Below, piece after piece: positions 22,811 through 34,527 of a stretch of 64,000 nt of DNA. Under the pieces are notes generated by a model. The model ran no database searches. It saw only the letters and a list, made by a program, of their open reading frames with translations, and was not told the DNA's origin. A program made the position numbers and the translations under genes. Source of the stretch: Scleromitrula shiraiana (lineage: Eukaryota > Ascomycota > Leotiomycetes > Helotiales > Sclerotiniaceae). Each line of letters starts with the position of its first letter. Within the stretch, counting starts at the first letter, position 1. The stretch spans positions 1,302,001 to 1,366,000 of the forward strand of contig JABELC010000003.1 in assembly GCA_028455995.1 (NCBI GenBank), in the 5' to 3' direction.

Positions 22811-24717
22811 CTAATTCAAAGCAATGCCCGAGAAACAACACTCCTCATCATACACCCTCTTCTTACCCTTCCCATCCATCCCCACTCTATAAACCGCACC
22901 ACCCAAATCCGTCAAATAAACAAATTGATTCGCCGAGTCAATCTTCAACCCAATTGACTCATGCAATTGTCTCGCCAAAACCTGATAATCGTTTCTCTCT
23001 TCCTTCCCCTCCCCCAACGCCTTCGATTCGCCCACTTTCACTAAATTCACAGTATTTCCAGCCGTTGGATCTCCTCTATCAGTCCAAAACAAAGTTTGCG
23101 TCTCCTCATCCACTTCTAAGTCGATTGGTTCTGGAAGTCCCCTAAGTAGACACTCAATATCTGATCTATTCTGGGTATTTTCCCCCCTTGGCATCTCAAT
23201 ATTAGCCCGAAATATCCTTCCCTTTCCTCCTTTTGAATATCCCTTTTGCGTCTAGTAGAACTTTCCCTCTTTTCTATTAATACAGATACCGACACACCAA
23301 TTCAACTGATCAGCTGCATCCTTCTCATCCCTCCAATCTCCAGTCTGTACGATAGTTTCGTGTTCCGAGCCATCAAAGTTACATCGCATAACGCGAAGAC
23401 CTTCACGATCACGGAAATAGAGCTTCGAGGCAGAATGATCGATAATTACTTATTTAGGCGTATGCACAGCGTCGGAGGGTATGACGGTTTGGATGTCGGA
23501 TCCGTCGAGGTTGCAAGATTGAACGGTGCCGTCCTTGGCGGAGGGCGTACCCATAGATGTCCAGTATATTCTGTTGGTCTTGGGTGAGATTTTGAGGCCG
23601 TCTGGAAGATGTTGACCGGATACGATGGTTTTGAGGGATTGACTGTCCGTTAGGGGTTCCAACGAGGATTTTTCCTGAATTCCTGGGGTTGGGGAGGGTG
23701 TTGAGACCGATCTCTAGAACGTATCTGTGGTGTGTTAGTTATGAAGGATTAGAATTTCTGAGTGCGAGACATCGTACACTGCAGGAAAGTTTTGGTTCTT
23801 TTCTTCGGCAATTGACTTCGGGGGGTTGTTCGGCGGATATAAACCACCTTTTTGACTCATCATTCCCAATTTTCCTGCTCGATGATATTCTTTTTTAACC
23901 AGTCCGCCGTCTTTTCAGTAGGAAGACCCCTCTCTTGAACATAATGTTCCTCAATAAACCCTACGGTATCCAAGCCCACCCCATCCATCATCGCACACGG
24001 TCCCTAGCCCTTTACATGCCCAAACATCTCCACCTAAACTGCATCCAATTCCTCCGGTACAGAGACCCCCTCCGCCAAAATCATCAAGCACTCTCTCTTT
24101 ACACTCGCCCAAACCCTGTTCATCACAAACCCCGTACTTTCCTTTCTCGCCACAAAAGGATGTAACCCAACCTCTCTCAATCTTTCCGCATAGAACGGAA
24201 ATGCTTCTTCCGCCGTTTGTCCATTTGCCATCAACTCCACAATGCGATTGGTAGGTGGCATCATATAATGAGTATTAAAGACCCTCCTAGCTGTCTCTGC
24301 AGAAACCTTCTCCAACATCTCCGAAGTCTTGTAACTACTCGAATTACTAACCAACAATGTATCGTTATCAGCTAACTTTTCCAACTCAGCAAATGTATCA
24401 ATCTTGAGAGATGATTTTTCAGGCACAGCTTCTATGACTGTCCATGATCCTGATACGGCTTCAGCTAATGATTCGTGTGTTGTTACTCAGGGTGGGGTGG
24501 TGGTTGCTGAGGGAGGAAGCTCGTATTTTTGTTGGAATGAGGATATGTTCTCGTTGAAATATTGGACGGCTGCATCCCGTTGTTCGGGTGATGGGTCCCG
24601 AATTTGTACAGAGTAGCCTCCAGCAGCCCAGGTATAAGCAATGCGACGACCAAGAACACCGCCGCCGAGAATGGCGAGGGGTCGATTTTTGGTGTTGGTG
24701 GGGAGGGTGAATGTCAT
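22811..24717 (-). pseudogene. Decayed 3-hydroxyacyl-CoA dehydrogenase / YWTD propeller fusion gene
   Basis: Read on the minus strand from 24717. The first half is a 3-hydroxyacyl-CoA dehydrogenase of the lambda-crystallin/L-gulonate type, with Rossmann motif LAILGGGVLGRRIA and later NTHYMMPP and GFVMNRVWASVKRE. The second half is a beta-propeller with YWTD/LDL-receptor class B-like blades (RIYWTSMG, CNLDGSDIQTVI, LYFRDREGLRVMRCNFDGS, LFWTDRGDP). The two halves are joined by a 50-60-bp intron near 23740-23790 (GTACGA donor, CTAAC branch, CACAG acceptor) that keeps the frame. Nonsense codons lie at 24487-24489 (TGA), 24034-24036 (TAG), 24004-24006 (TAG), 23450-23452 (TAA) and about 23252-23254 (TAG). 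Frame changes lie near 23870 and near 23640-23656. The gene is clearly broken. An alternative reading is two adjacent decayed genes. Confidence 0.75.
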
Positions 24718-26217
24718 TTCTTTTCTTTAGAGTCTATCAATTGCTAGGAGTATATGAATTATGAATGAAGCAATGAATTGAGGAATACGTTCACGTCTTT
24801 ATCACGGATGGAGAGCTGAGCAGATGAAGATTCGAATCAATGACTCGCGATTGGGATGGTAGCACTGGGTTCAATTTATATAAAGAAAATCATCATCTCC
24901 TACTAAGCAGACCTTACTATACTACCACTATATATCAACAATCGCCATTTGGCTTGAATAGGTATTTCATTTTGGTACGTACAACCGTACATCCGAATCA
25001 ATATCTCGCGACTTGACAACCCCTCGGGATGATGTAAGTAAGGTCACTAGTACAAAAGTCAATGCAAATCGTAACTATTGCCGCTCTCGGTCGAGATTAT
25101 TCTCGAAGCTCAAATCGTTTCTGAACTTGCACTAGCATCATGCGATCGGATCTGGCCTATATTGCAACCAGCAGGGCAATCTCGGATTATTGATATATGA
25201 AAAGTGGATTTAGAGCATTTTCCACACTTATCCATTCTTGGAGATATTTCGAGGACCTCCAATGAACGACAAGTCCTTGTCATCCATTATTAATCCTTGA
25301 TTTCCTTTTAAGTGAAATTTTTTATTATTCATGGAGCTCCAAACGCGGGTTTGTGTGGAGTTTGTATACTCATCCGAGGTAAGTGGATTGATTATAGAAC
25401 CTCAAATCCAAATCATCTATATCATAATTTAATTACAGATTCATATGTACAATCTTCTTCACAACCACATCAACGATGCAATATCTCCCAAATTCCAAAT
25501 ATACTTTTCCTTCCGTGATGCCAAAGGGTGTCGGATATGTGGCTTGTCGGATTCAAGCGGACCAGGTCGGCATTAGTGTACCAGGGTTCTAGATTTTACT
25601 CATCCTTCTGCATATACCATGCCAGTGCCGATACGTAGGCATTGTAGTGGATATAGACACACTGACGTATTCTTTCGGGCGGCGGGCCCGAGTCAATTAT
25701 TTTTGGTATACCGAGGTCCCTTGATTAGTTTCCATACTATGCGGATTGATACCCTGAATTATACACTTCGAACGATGTTCGGAGAATCAAAACTTTCTAT
25801 CTTGCATGATATCATTTTGGCTTGTGATGGAACTAGAATCTTTGTATCGGATTTATTCTTTGAGAGGTTTAGGTAAATAGGGGCTAGTATTCAAAGAAAC
25901 TAATGCTTCGCTTCCCCTATCCATCTCAATTCTGGCTTCTGAATATTAGCTTAAAATGATACGGGTTGATTAATCTTTTAATTTCTATTCAGAATGCAAA
26001 TATTCCAATATATTTTGGGCAATACATCTTCAAATGCTTGCTTATTTAGGATATATACAATCATATCTTTCTGTTGTTGATATATTCTCGATCGTCTATC
26101 TAAGATATAGGTATTCAAGTATTAAATATATATATGATTGTGTACTAGCTGAATAGATATTCAAAACTTGAACAAGTCGATACATATGCGCAATACTGTA
26201 CATATTTGGATATCTAT
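24718..26217. other. Intergenic region, nothing recognised
   Basis: About 1.5 kb between two minus-strand loci. Short frames at 25312-25518 and 25619-25876 (plus) have no recognisable domain. AT-rich steps occur near 26000-26160. No RNA gene or repeat was recognised. Confidence 0.35.
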
Positions 26218-27695
26218 CTAGAAAACAAAAACTTTATCAGGCAACTTGCTAACAACCCTTGGTTGCTTCCATCCCAACTCTACTAAACTCTTCTTCATCG
26301 ACTCGACCAAACTAGGAGGCCCACAAAGCAGTGCCTTGCTCTCCTCACCAGGTTTTGGGAATTCATTCTGAACCATCTCCTTTGTAACATACCCTCTGGC
26401 CAACTTCCACTGCTCTGAAGGATTAGATAAAACGTAATGGACTTTGAAGTTCTGTGGGTATTTCTTTGCGAATTCATCGAGCTGATCTCGAAGAAGAATA
26501 TCGGCTTCTGCGTTGTTACCATATAGAAGAGTGACTTTGGTGTTGTCTGTAGGATCTTCGCATATTGCTCGGATTAACTTGACAGAATTAGCTTTCAGTC
26601 AAACGATAGATCAGGAGAAAATTACCTGGTACATAGGGGTTATTCCTGTTCCTCCTGCTACCATTCCAATTTCCTTTACCATCCCCTTTCTATATCTCAT
26701 CGCTCCTTTTGGTCCTCGGATTTCAACTTCATCTCCAACTTCCAGATGTTGAAGATATTTTCCGGTCAATTCGCCATCGGGATACATTTTTATGACCAGA
26801 CGTAACTCTCCTGGATCCGAGTTATTGGATACAGGTGTGTATGACCTACTAACAGCCTTGCCATTGATTTCTTTTCGGATACTAATATGCTGACCAATTG
26901 GTAGGCCGAGTACAGTATCATCTGTCGGGAGTTTGAGGATAAAGCGATAAGTATTTGAAGAAAGCTTCTCCTTCTTCACCACTGGCAATTTTTGATATAC
27001 CTCTGGTTTCAAAAAGCCTTTGACTTTGGTAATTGGTTTAGCAATATGGACGCTTGGTTTGAAATGTGCTGGGTATGAATATGGGGTCTTTGTATGTGGG
27101 AAGAGCTGCCTCTCGAGATATAACCCAGCTCCTGTCGCAGCAGTTATCGTCGCGATACTCGTAAGAAGAACTCCTTTCCAAAAGCCCCCATGTTGTGCAT
27201 GTAACCATCCAATTTTTGGTGACCGCACATAACCTTCATATGAAAAGAACATCGCGGATCCAACCAGAGCTACCTTCAGTCCAAATCGACCTGCTGTGAT
27301 GAGTGGGGCTTCGGTATTAAAATCAACATCTGCGGATTTCGCTTTCGGGTCGGGCTTGGGCATTGGTAAGCCGGTATCTTCATCGTCCTGGTCAGGGGCA
27401 CCTTCAACCCTGCCAATCAACATTGATTGCATAGTTTCTCGAGCATCAGTAGAGTGTCCGACATCTTCAAATGCGACGGTTGAATCTTGTCCGGCAACTT
27501 CTATCAAAGAATCTGCACCACCTGGATGGTCTTCAAGGTAATCGGAAACATCGTATACTATAGAAAGATGTGTTAATGCAATACAGTTTTAGGGGTGAAA
27601 AAATACAAACCATTGTGATGTATTACTATCCATAAATCCGACTTTGTCTTATGTTTTTGAACCTCGCTTAGAGGAATTTGCTTGATTTCGCTCAT
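26218..27695 (-). CDS. Cytochrome b5 - NADH-cytochrome b5 reductase fusion
   Basis: Three exons on the minus strand, 27611-27695, 26626-27557 and 26218-26577 (introns of 53 and 48 bp), encode 458 residues. The N-terminal cytochrome b5 domain has heme ligands H39 (in HPGG) and H63 (in GHSTDAR). Two hydrophobic segments follow (about 123-138 and 157-175). The C-terminal ferredoxin-reductase domain carries the FAD motif RSYTPVS (266-272), the NAD motif GGTGITPMYQ (330-339) and CGPP near the C-terminus ending in VFVF. The enzyme passes electrons from NADH through FAD to a tethered heme, probably at the ER membrane, for lipid desaturation, sterol or P450 reactions. The start chosen is MSEIKQIPL. 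An upstream in-frame methionine exists but gives no b5-like extension. Confidence 0.9.
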
Positions 27696-28480
27696 GGTGA
27701 TGTTGTATGAGTGCTGCAAATGAATCGGATCAAAGAATTCCAAACTTTCACGATTGAATTTTGACACAAGGAAAAGAAATATTCGAATTCCTTATACGCC
27801 AAGATATTGCGTTGGTGTTATCTCTATTTTGCCTCATAGTTCTGATGGGTCGACCAAAATTATCTGCGGCATCTAAGTACCAGTGGATATCGGCTTCAAG
27901 CACAACACCCCTAGTTTTGATGGAATTAGATGAAATTGTAATATCTTTATGCATATTTTCTTGCCTCGGTATGTTGAACCTTGTATTGTTAGCTCAGAAA
28001 TTAGCTTGCCGGGGATGACCCACTGACATCCACTGACATCCACTGACGTCGATCTGGGTTTCATCGAGCTGAAACCACTCTACTGCAAGTAGACCTAAAA
28101 TTTGTTAGCTCCGAACCAATGTTGACAAAGTTATTTGAATTTGCGGCGGTTTTGCTCGTTCTCGGCGGCATTCTGGAATTTCTAGGTCGTTTTGGCATCT
28201 AGCATCTACCGAGAACCGCGGTACTGACAACAGGTATCCTCTCGGTGAATCGACGATGACGCCGGCTACCTCCACATAATGAATCGTAACATTAGGTTCA
28301 TGAACTATATATGAAATTAGATCCCGACCGGTATAGCGTGCCGCTCCTTGATAATCCAGAGATAACGTGAATTAGTATCATATAATTCTCCTTTGAATAA
28401 TCGCAATGGTCCCTTCCTAACGGTACATCGAACAGTAGTACCTACACAACACCTCTTCAATCAACTAATACCAGGTAAAA
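27696..28480. other. Divergent intergenic region between b5 reductase and P450
   Basis: The two divergent genes are 785 bp apart and both encode redox enzymes, so a shared promoter region is possible. A short tandem cactgacatc occurs three times near 28021-28050 (cactgacatccactgacatccactgacgtc). No gene or RNA was recognised. Confidence 0.4.
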
Positions 28481-30206
28481 ATGGTCAAGAAATCTTTCAT
28501 CTTGCTTGGGCAACCAGCTAGTACTGCCCAAGAAATTCAAATTGATCTCCAAAATACCTTTGAGTATCTACAATACGATGTAGCTCAACATTTCGCAATC
28601 TCACAACCATCAGGTACGGCTTTTATCTCTATAATTTGTCACAAATCTAACAGATGCAGGAATTTCATTTCAGACTGAAAAAGACGGAGTGCTTGATGAT
28701 TTAGACAATTTTGTAGACGCTTCTTCGCCCGTCGGTATTCTTATTGATGGAAATCAAATCCGAGATGTTCCCGGGCCAACTGGTATCCCGATCGCTGGAA
28801 GCTATTATGAAGTATATCCTGACCATCTTGGGAATCATCAACGCCTATTTGAGCAATATGGTCCAGTGTACAAAACCACAGATATGGGCCGTACAACTTA
28901 CTTCACAAATGATCCCAAGGTAGCCGATGTATGCTTTGCAGAAGGTGGCTTCTGGTCTAAATTGATCAACAAGGACCATCCCTTATATGGAATCAAGAGT
29001 CAAGAAGCTGGTGTCTTTTTGGCTGATACAGATACCGTGGCCTGGAAGGAAGCTCACAGATTTTTGGCTCCGGCACTCAGTCCAAAAGCGATCAGACATT
29101 ACACTCCTCAAATGCAAAATACTGCGGAGCAGGCCTTCAAAGTATTCGATGAGTTAGATGAGAAGGGAGAGGCATGGAATGTGTATCAATTCATGTTTAA
29201 GATGGGGTCAACAGCAATTGGGAAACTCGCGCTTGGCCTTGAAATGAATCACTTTGAATCGATCAATGCACCACTCCACAAATTGGTTATGATGGTTGGC
29301 CATAATCTGGAACTGAACAAAAAGGTTTCCACCATGGGAGATTGGTATTCACATTTACCATGGGGAGCACCAAAACAATTAAGAGACAACAAACAGAAGT
29401 TATCAAGTTTGATTGAGGAAGCAATCAAGAATGTGAAAGGTGGTGGAACAGAAGATCTCCCTATCAAGGATGCTGCTCTCAAGGCGACTTGTATTGTTGA
29501 TTATCTTGTAAGAGCAACTGATGCCGATGGCAAAAAGTTATCAGAAGAGTTTCGCAACCCAGCCGCGCTCGTGACCATTGGAGCTGGTTTCATTACGACA
29601 GCATCACTTCTCAGTTGGATTCTTTACAGTCTCGTCTCGTATCCTGGAAATCAAGAAAGATTACTGCAAGAACTCGTTGACCATGGAATCAATAACAAAA
29701 CCGAATGGAATCCTGATCTTGCGAACGACCTTGATTTCCTAGGGATCCTCATCAAAGAGACACAACGTCTGCATAATCCATCTTACCAGCCTGGGCGAAC
29801 TGCATTGGCCGATGTAATTATCCCAGGTGGATATCGTATCCCTAAAGACTCTGTGATGATTGTGTGCATTCACCACATTCATAATAATCCAAAGGTCTGG
29901 CAATCACCATCGAATTTTAATCCAGATAGATGGAACACCGAAGAGGTGAAGAGCAGACACAAGACTTCTTATGTACCATTTGCAGCTGGGCCCCGAATGT
30001 GTATTGGATTCAACTTCGCACTTATGGAGGTCCGAGTCATTATATCTATGCTGATATACCGATATAAGTTCGAGAAGGTGGGAGCCGAACATGTGGAATA
30101 CGATCCCGAGTTTCAATTGATTCGTCCAACGAACTTTTATGTGAGAGCAAAGAGGAGAACAACTTGGCCAGAGAAGTCGAAGAATTCGAATTCGAATTCT
30201 GCATGA
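28481..30206 (+). CDS. Cytochrome P450 monooxygenase, unusual N-terminus
   Basis: Exon 1 is 28481-28613 and exon 2 is 28660-30206, with a 46-bp intron, giving 559 residues. P450 landmarks in order are a proline-rich hinge (VPGPTGIPIAGSYYE), an I-helix oxygen-binding region (GAGFITTAS), the K-helix ETQR (411-414), FNPDRW, and the heme loop FAAGPRMCIG with cysteine 492. The first 80 residues lack the usual hydrophobic ER anchor. Instead they form a hydrophilic stretch (for example QPASTAQEIQIDLQNTFEYLQ), so the protein may be soluble or peripheral. It likely oxidises a small lipophilic substrate with electrons from a reductase partner. The divergent neighbour is a cytochrome b5 reductase. The subfamily is not assigned. 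Confidence 0.9.
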
Positions 30207-30733
30207 AAATATTTCATATGCATGGGTGAATGATCTTACGGAACTAAATTGTTAGCTAGTTGAAGATCGAGAACGATATCGCGTGGAAGTGATGGACAAT
30301 CAGGATAGGTAACCAATGAGGGGTGGGGTTACTGGCGGGGTATCACGATTGATCTGAAAAGATTGGATATGGTGAACCAGATGCGACCTGTTAAAGTTCT
30401 GAGTGTCCGGCTAGATGATATAAAATTACTATACCAGCTGTGTATATTCTAGCTTGAATATCTTTATTTTGAACAATATTCAAAATAATTAGTTCAAAAT
30501 ATACTTCGATATTTTTATTTCATACCAACATCCAAACGGATTAATTTCAAGCATGTCGAACTTTTATATATCGAGCAGTAGTTCAAACCAGTTCGGCTTG
30601 GAATATACTCGATTCTCCAAATCATGATTGGACAATCAGAAATATATTATCTTGATAGCGGATCAGAAATCATGTACCAATATTGAATTAATTTTCGACC
30701 TAGGATTTTGAACTTCTTTGTCACTTCCGTGGG
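30207..30733. other. Intergenic region 3' of the P450 gene
   Basis: AT-rich DNA with no gene. It contains repeated short tattcaaaata/gttcaaaatat steps near 30470-30510. Confidence 0.35.
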
Positions 30734-31193
30734 TCTGGTTCGCCCCATTCGGCAATATGCCCCATTTGTAAATCGGCCTACTCCATTGGTCAATCGGACT
30801 TCATTGCTGAATAGGGTATTCTATTAGTCAATTAGCCAGGTTCATTAATCTAGTAGGTAATTTTGAAGATGTATTTCTTTGAAAACTTTTTTAATTTTTT
30901 TAATATTGTTAATCTTTTTTGTATTTTAATATTTCTTTTTTTTTAATATTTTTATTATTATTATTTTTATTGTTGATATTGTTGAATTTGATTTTATAAA
31001 AAATTAAATAAATGATAGTGATAGTAATTATGGAATGTTAAATCTATTTTGATCAAAAAATTTAATTTTGAGTTGATTAGTTAATGGGATGTTTTATTTG
31101 GCAATGAGATCTGATTGACAAATGGGGTAGGTCGATTTATTAATGGGATGGCTCATTTGTAAATAGGGGATATTGCCGAATGGGGCGGACTAG
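30734..31193. mobile_element. MITE-like inverted-repeat element
   Basis: The ends at about 30738-30765 and 31162-31190 are inverted copies of CGCCCCATTCGGCAATAT. Each arm of roughly 110-120 bp is itself made of about 20-bp imperfect tandem units beginning CCATT, with AATCGG near the end. Between the arms lies an AT-rich spacer with long T runs (30870-31010). It encodes no protein, so it would be non-autonomous, or it could be a decayed palindrome. Target-site duplication could not be seen clearly. Element type is inference; the inverted arms are seen directly. Confidence 0.65.
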
Positions 31194-31298
31194 GTCAAGA
31201 TATCAAGCAGTTTGGTCGAATATTACTAATGTTTGAATATTAACTTCGACCTTGGCATCATGAACAGCTAAAGTATCTACACTAGGATAAAATTCGAA

Positions 31299-32740
31299 TT
31301 AGTTCCATCTTTTACAACAACCTTGCTTCAAACCTAGCTGAGCTGCTGTAAACTCAGCATGTCCGGACCAGAACAATTTGACTTCCGTGAGTCCAGTCCA
31401 ATCGAAATTTTCGGGGTTCAGAACCATGATGGTCCACGTAGTGAATGGTGTAGGCTCCGCGTGGTGTTTTGTAGGAAATGTGCCCAGAATATGTGTTTCA
31501 CCTTGTTCTCCCGTCGCAGAGAGGTCGTATTGGCATCTAATACTCTTAGGCTGACTGGTGAAATTGAATACCTTGTTCTTTCGAATATCGGCATAAATGC
31601 CTGATGTTGAAATTTGTATACTAATCGTGGCCACTCCGTCTTGAACTGCGTCAGACTTTGAAACTACTCCAAAAAAAGACAGATTCTAAGCTGCCCATAC
31701 GCCAATGGTTGGCATCAGAAAAAATCCCAGCAAAGCTTTGATCATCATCCTTTGTGCTAGGCGCGAATGTAAAGCTGGCGCTGTGTTCATCGCCCTTTAG
31801 ACTTTCAATAATAGTTGAACCATAGTTTGAGGGCAGCTGATACGGAAAAGTTTCGTTAGCATATGGCCATCTTTTTACGGAATATGGGGAGCTCACTAGA
31901 TTCGACGATAGTGATCGATTGAATTCTATATCTTGGTTAGATGCTGGATTCAATAATACTCTTTCGGGTGAATACTCATGTTGAAAGCCATTCACATATT
32001 GAGTGTTTGCAGCCTCAATCTCTAAGTCAATCATGACAAGGTCTGAAGAATATTCTGTAGTAGCTTTGAGAGAGTCGAGCACTACTTTGCTATCTTCCAA
32101 AGCCCAATATTTATATGCCCATACAATCCATTTCATTTCAATGACCAAGTTGGTGCGCATGGCCATGAAGCGGTCATAAATTTTGACTTGAGCTCGGGTG
32201 TAAACCTCTTCTTGTCCAGTATACTGGTCTAGAAGACTTTGGAGAAATTTGATGTCTTGATCAGCAAGAACCACTTCCATCTGAGCATAAACATATTATT
32301 GTCCTGCCTTAATGGTTTCTGCTTGAGCTTGAGCCAACTGTTTCCCATTGATTGCGTGCGTCTGCAAAGCCAATTTATATTCTTGGGCGCCATCAATACC
32401 TTCCTTCGCTCCAAACTCCATTTGATCATTTGAATTTAAATTCCATTTATCCCACGCAGAGAGGGTTATGATTTCTCTCGTGTCGGGATCACCTGCATTT
32501 GACCCTGTAATATTCTCAATCTCAGGAATATCAATATCTGGGTTAGATTCTTGCTTCTCAACCACCTGAACAAGACTGTCCATAGCAAAGTAAAGCCTCT
32601 CTAATGGTTCTATGCAACCGCCAAGACCTTGCAATGAGTCTGACTTAAGGTATATTCCTTTCATTGAAATTCCAGACCTATCCATATATTGCACCCGGAC
32701 AAAGTGATCCAGAACAAGGGATCGAAAAAGAAGACAACAA
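31299..32740 (-). pseudogene. Broken gene fragment, possibly Tc-toxin-like or related large protein
   Basis: Read on the minus strand from about 32740. The open stretches are 32296-32694 (the frame is open up to about 32740), 31651-32280 and 31299-31634. They carry a helical central part (MEVVLADQDIKFLQ, then QEEVYTRAQVKIYDRFMAMR) and a beta-rich C-terminal part with TSGIYADI and HAEPTPFTTWTI. An in-frame TAA at about 32293-32295 and a frame change in a homopolymer run near 31671-31677 separate the pieces. The layout resembles the end of a large helical stalk protein such as insecticidal Tc-like toxins. That assignment is weak and rests on general appearance only. The N-terminal part of the gene is missing, so it is likely non-functional. 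The homopolymer lesion could be a sequencing error. Confidence 0.45.
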
Positions 32741-32741
32741 T

Positions 32742-33754
32742 ATGCTTATCTACCTACAAATGACACATTATCAGCCATTTCCTAAAGATGAGCTTCTGGA
32801 ATATTCAGGTAACTTTGTATCCAGTGGTATGGATGGTACTGTTTGTCTAGGACAGGATATCTTCTGGGATAGTTATCTCTTGCGAAGCACTATTTCAGGT
32901 CTTCTTTCCATTTTCGATGCGAACACATACGCTTACGTCAAAGATTGGACGATCCCAAACAACATGGTATGTGATTGGAATGTTGTAATAGGAAATCCAG
33001 AGCATATGGCCGATCCAAATTTCTATAATTGGAATGCCGACACCGCGAATCCCCTTCTATGGACATGGAATCCTACCAGGGCAGAACAGTCTATTCATGA
33101 AGAACATGATCAAGACGGGACGTTGACGCTAGATATTGATTATGAGCTCGAAGATGTCCGTTATTGGTAGATATTTAATGACCGATGTTCTAGGTACCAT
33201 TAGCAACAATATGCAAGCGGAAGCTGGAACAAACAAGGTTGTTAGTGGTACTACAGACATTCTTGTCAAATGCATGTCTTTTGGCGCCATCGCCCCAATG
33301 AACTGGGAATATAACTACAAGTAAGTTATTTGGAGGTTAAATCAGTGAAACTTTAGGTATAAAGCAATTAACATGGGCTAGAATCCATAATAAGGTGACG
33401 TGGAGCACTGAAATGACCATCACGGCAGTACCGGGCGGAGGCCTCGAGATCTCACTTAACTTACCAGCAGACCAATCTCAGGTTTTTGTAGTCAGCGCAG
33501 ATCCGGTGCAAGCTAGCGGGGCAGCGGGATTCACAACAATGAGCACAAATGCCTGGACAAATTCAAATAATCCATTGAAAGACCCACTCGAAAAAAGCAC
33601 TGGCAAAATTTATGAAGCGGCACAGGAATTGCAAAATGAACTCAAGAACTCTGCGAGGTTCGTGGTTCCTGGGGGAGGCACATTCGCCTATAAAAATCCT
33701 GTAGTTAACAACAATCCCGATTTGATGATTGAGGCTAGTTATGAAAAAGAATAA
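32742..33754 (+). pseudogene. Broken gene fragment of beta-rich protein (possibly P47/TULIP-like)
   Basis: The plus-strand coding stretch starts at or just before the ATG at 32742 and runs through 33170, where a TAG closes the frame. Coding continues in another frame (about 33168-33320), then a 61-bp intron (33321-33381, GTAAGT..CTAG) and a last exon 33382-33754. The protein alternates polar and hydrophobic residues, as in a beta-sandwich. It ends with a helix rich in N/L and a block ARFVVPGGGTFAYKNPV. That ending is reminiscent of TULIP or clostridial P47-like proteins, but the similarity is from memory and tentative. The frame change near 33165 suggests a broken gene. It lies head to head with the broken fragment at 31299-32740. 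Confidence 0.4.
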
Positions 33755-34527
33755 TGAGGGTAAAGCGGATTGTGGAGGATACGATGCTTGATCTTAAGCT
33801 GAACAATTTGGTATTTTGATTGTTTAAAATTATATTGAACAACTTATTAATGTTTCTAACTACTGTTCGTCTGGGAAATGGAAGATGGTGAATGAATTAT
33901 TAATATGACTCGTATGGCTCTGATCAGTACATGTACATTGATGGAATGGAGTTAGAATTGTGCTTAATAAGCGGATAATATATCTTCCCGCTTCTTGCTC
34001 TATTATCTATCCGGATCCATCCATCTATCAGATCTACGTGTACAAAGAAAGAAGCTATAAGAGCTGAGCTATCGCAGTCCAATTCATTGTTTGCTTTGGC
34101 TTTAAGCACGTATCCTCAAACATCTGTAGGTATAGTTTACGGGTCTCAAACTAACTATTTGAGTGTTGCTACAATCTAGAACTAGGAATGTAGCAACAAC
34201 AATGGTTCTTTGACTTTTTATTCTTTCGTTACTGCAAACGACCTTTTCTCCATGATCTAGTTTGTTTGATTTTTCAGTTACCCCTATAATCCTTTGATTC
34301 TCATTCATGGATTGCTACAATGCAGTCTTCAGGGCTGCTTCAGGTCAAAGGTTGTATATTATCACAAGGATTATTTTTCGACCACTAACAAAGAAATTTT
34401 GTTAAGTTTTGTTGCTGAAAGTATCGCAGGCTTGGAATTAGCAATATTGTGTCTTTTTCTTCTCGTTCTTATTGCTTTATGGTAATTAAACTTCTGATCT
34501 CTTCACTCCCTACTTCCAACAACAATT
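33755..34527. other. Intergenic region upstream of the large zinc-finger gene
   Basis: About 770 bp, AT-rich. A short frame at 34294-34485 with a hydrophobic end lies just upstream of the start at 34528. It lacks an ATG at its start and has no recognised family. It may be part of the 5' untranslated region. Confidence 0.35.

Noticed and set aside
25312..25876. Two short plus-strand frames with a possible intron
   Set aside because: The possible intron keeps the frame only because its length is a multiple of three; no protein features are present.
34294..34485. 63-codon frame with a hydrophobic end upstream of the zinc-finger gene
   Set aside because: No ATG at its start and probably part of the 5' untranslated region.
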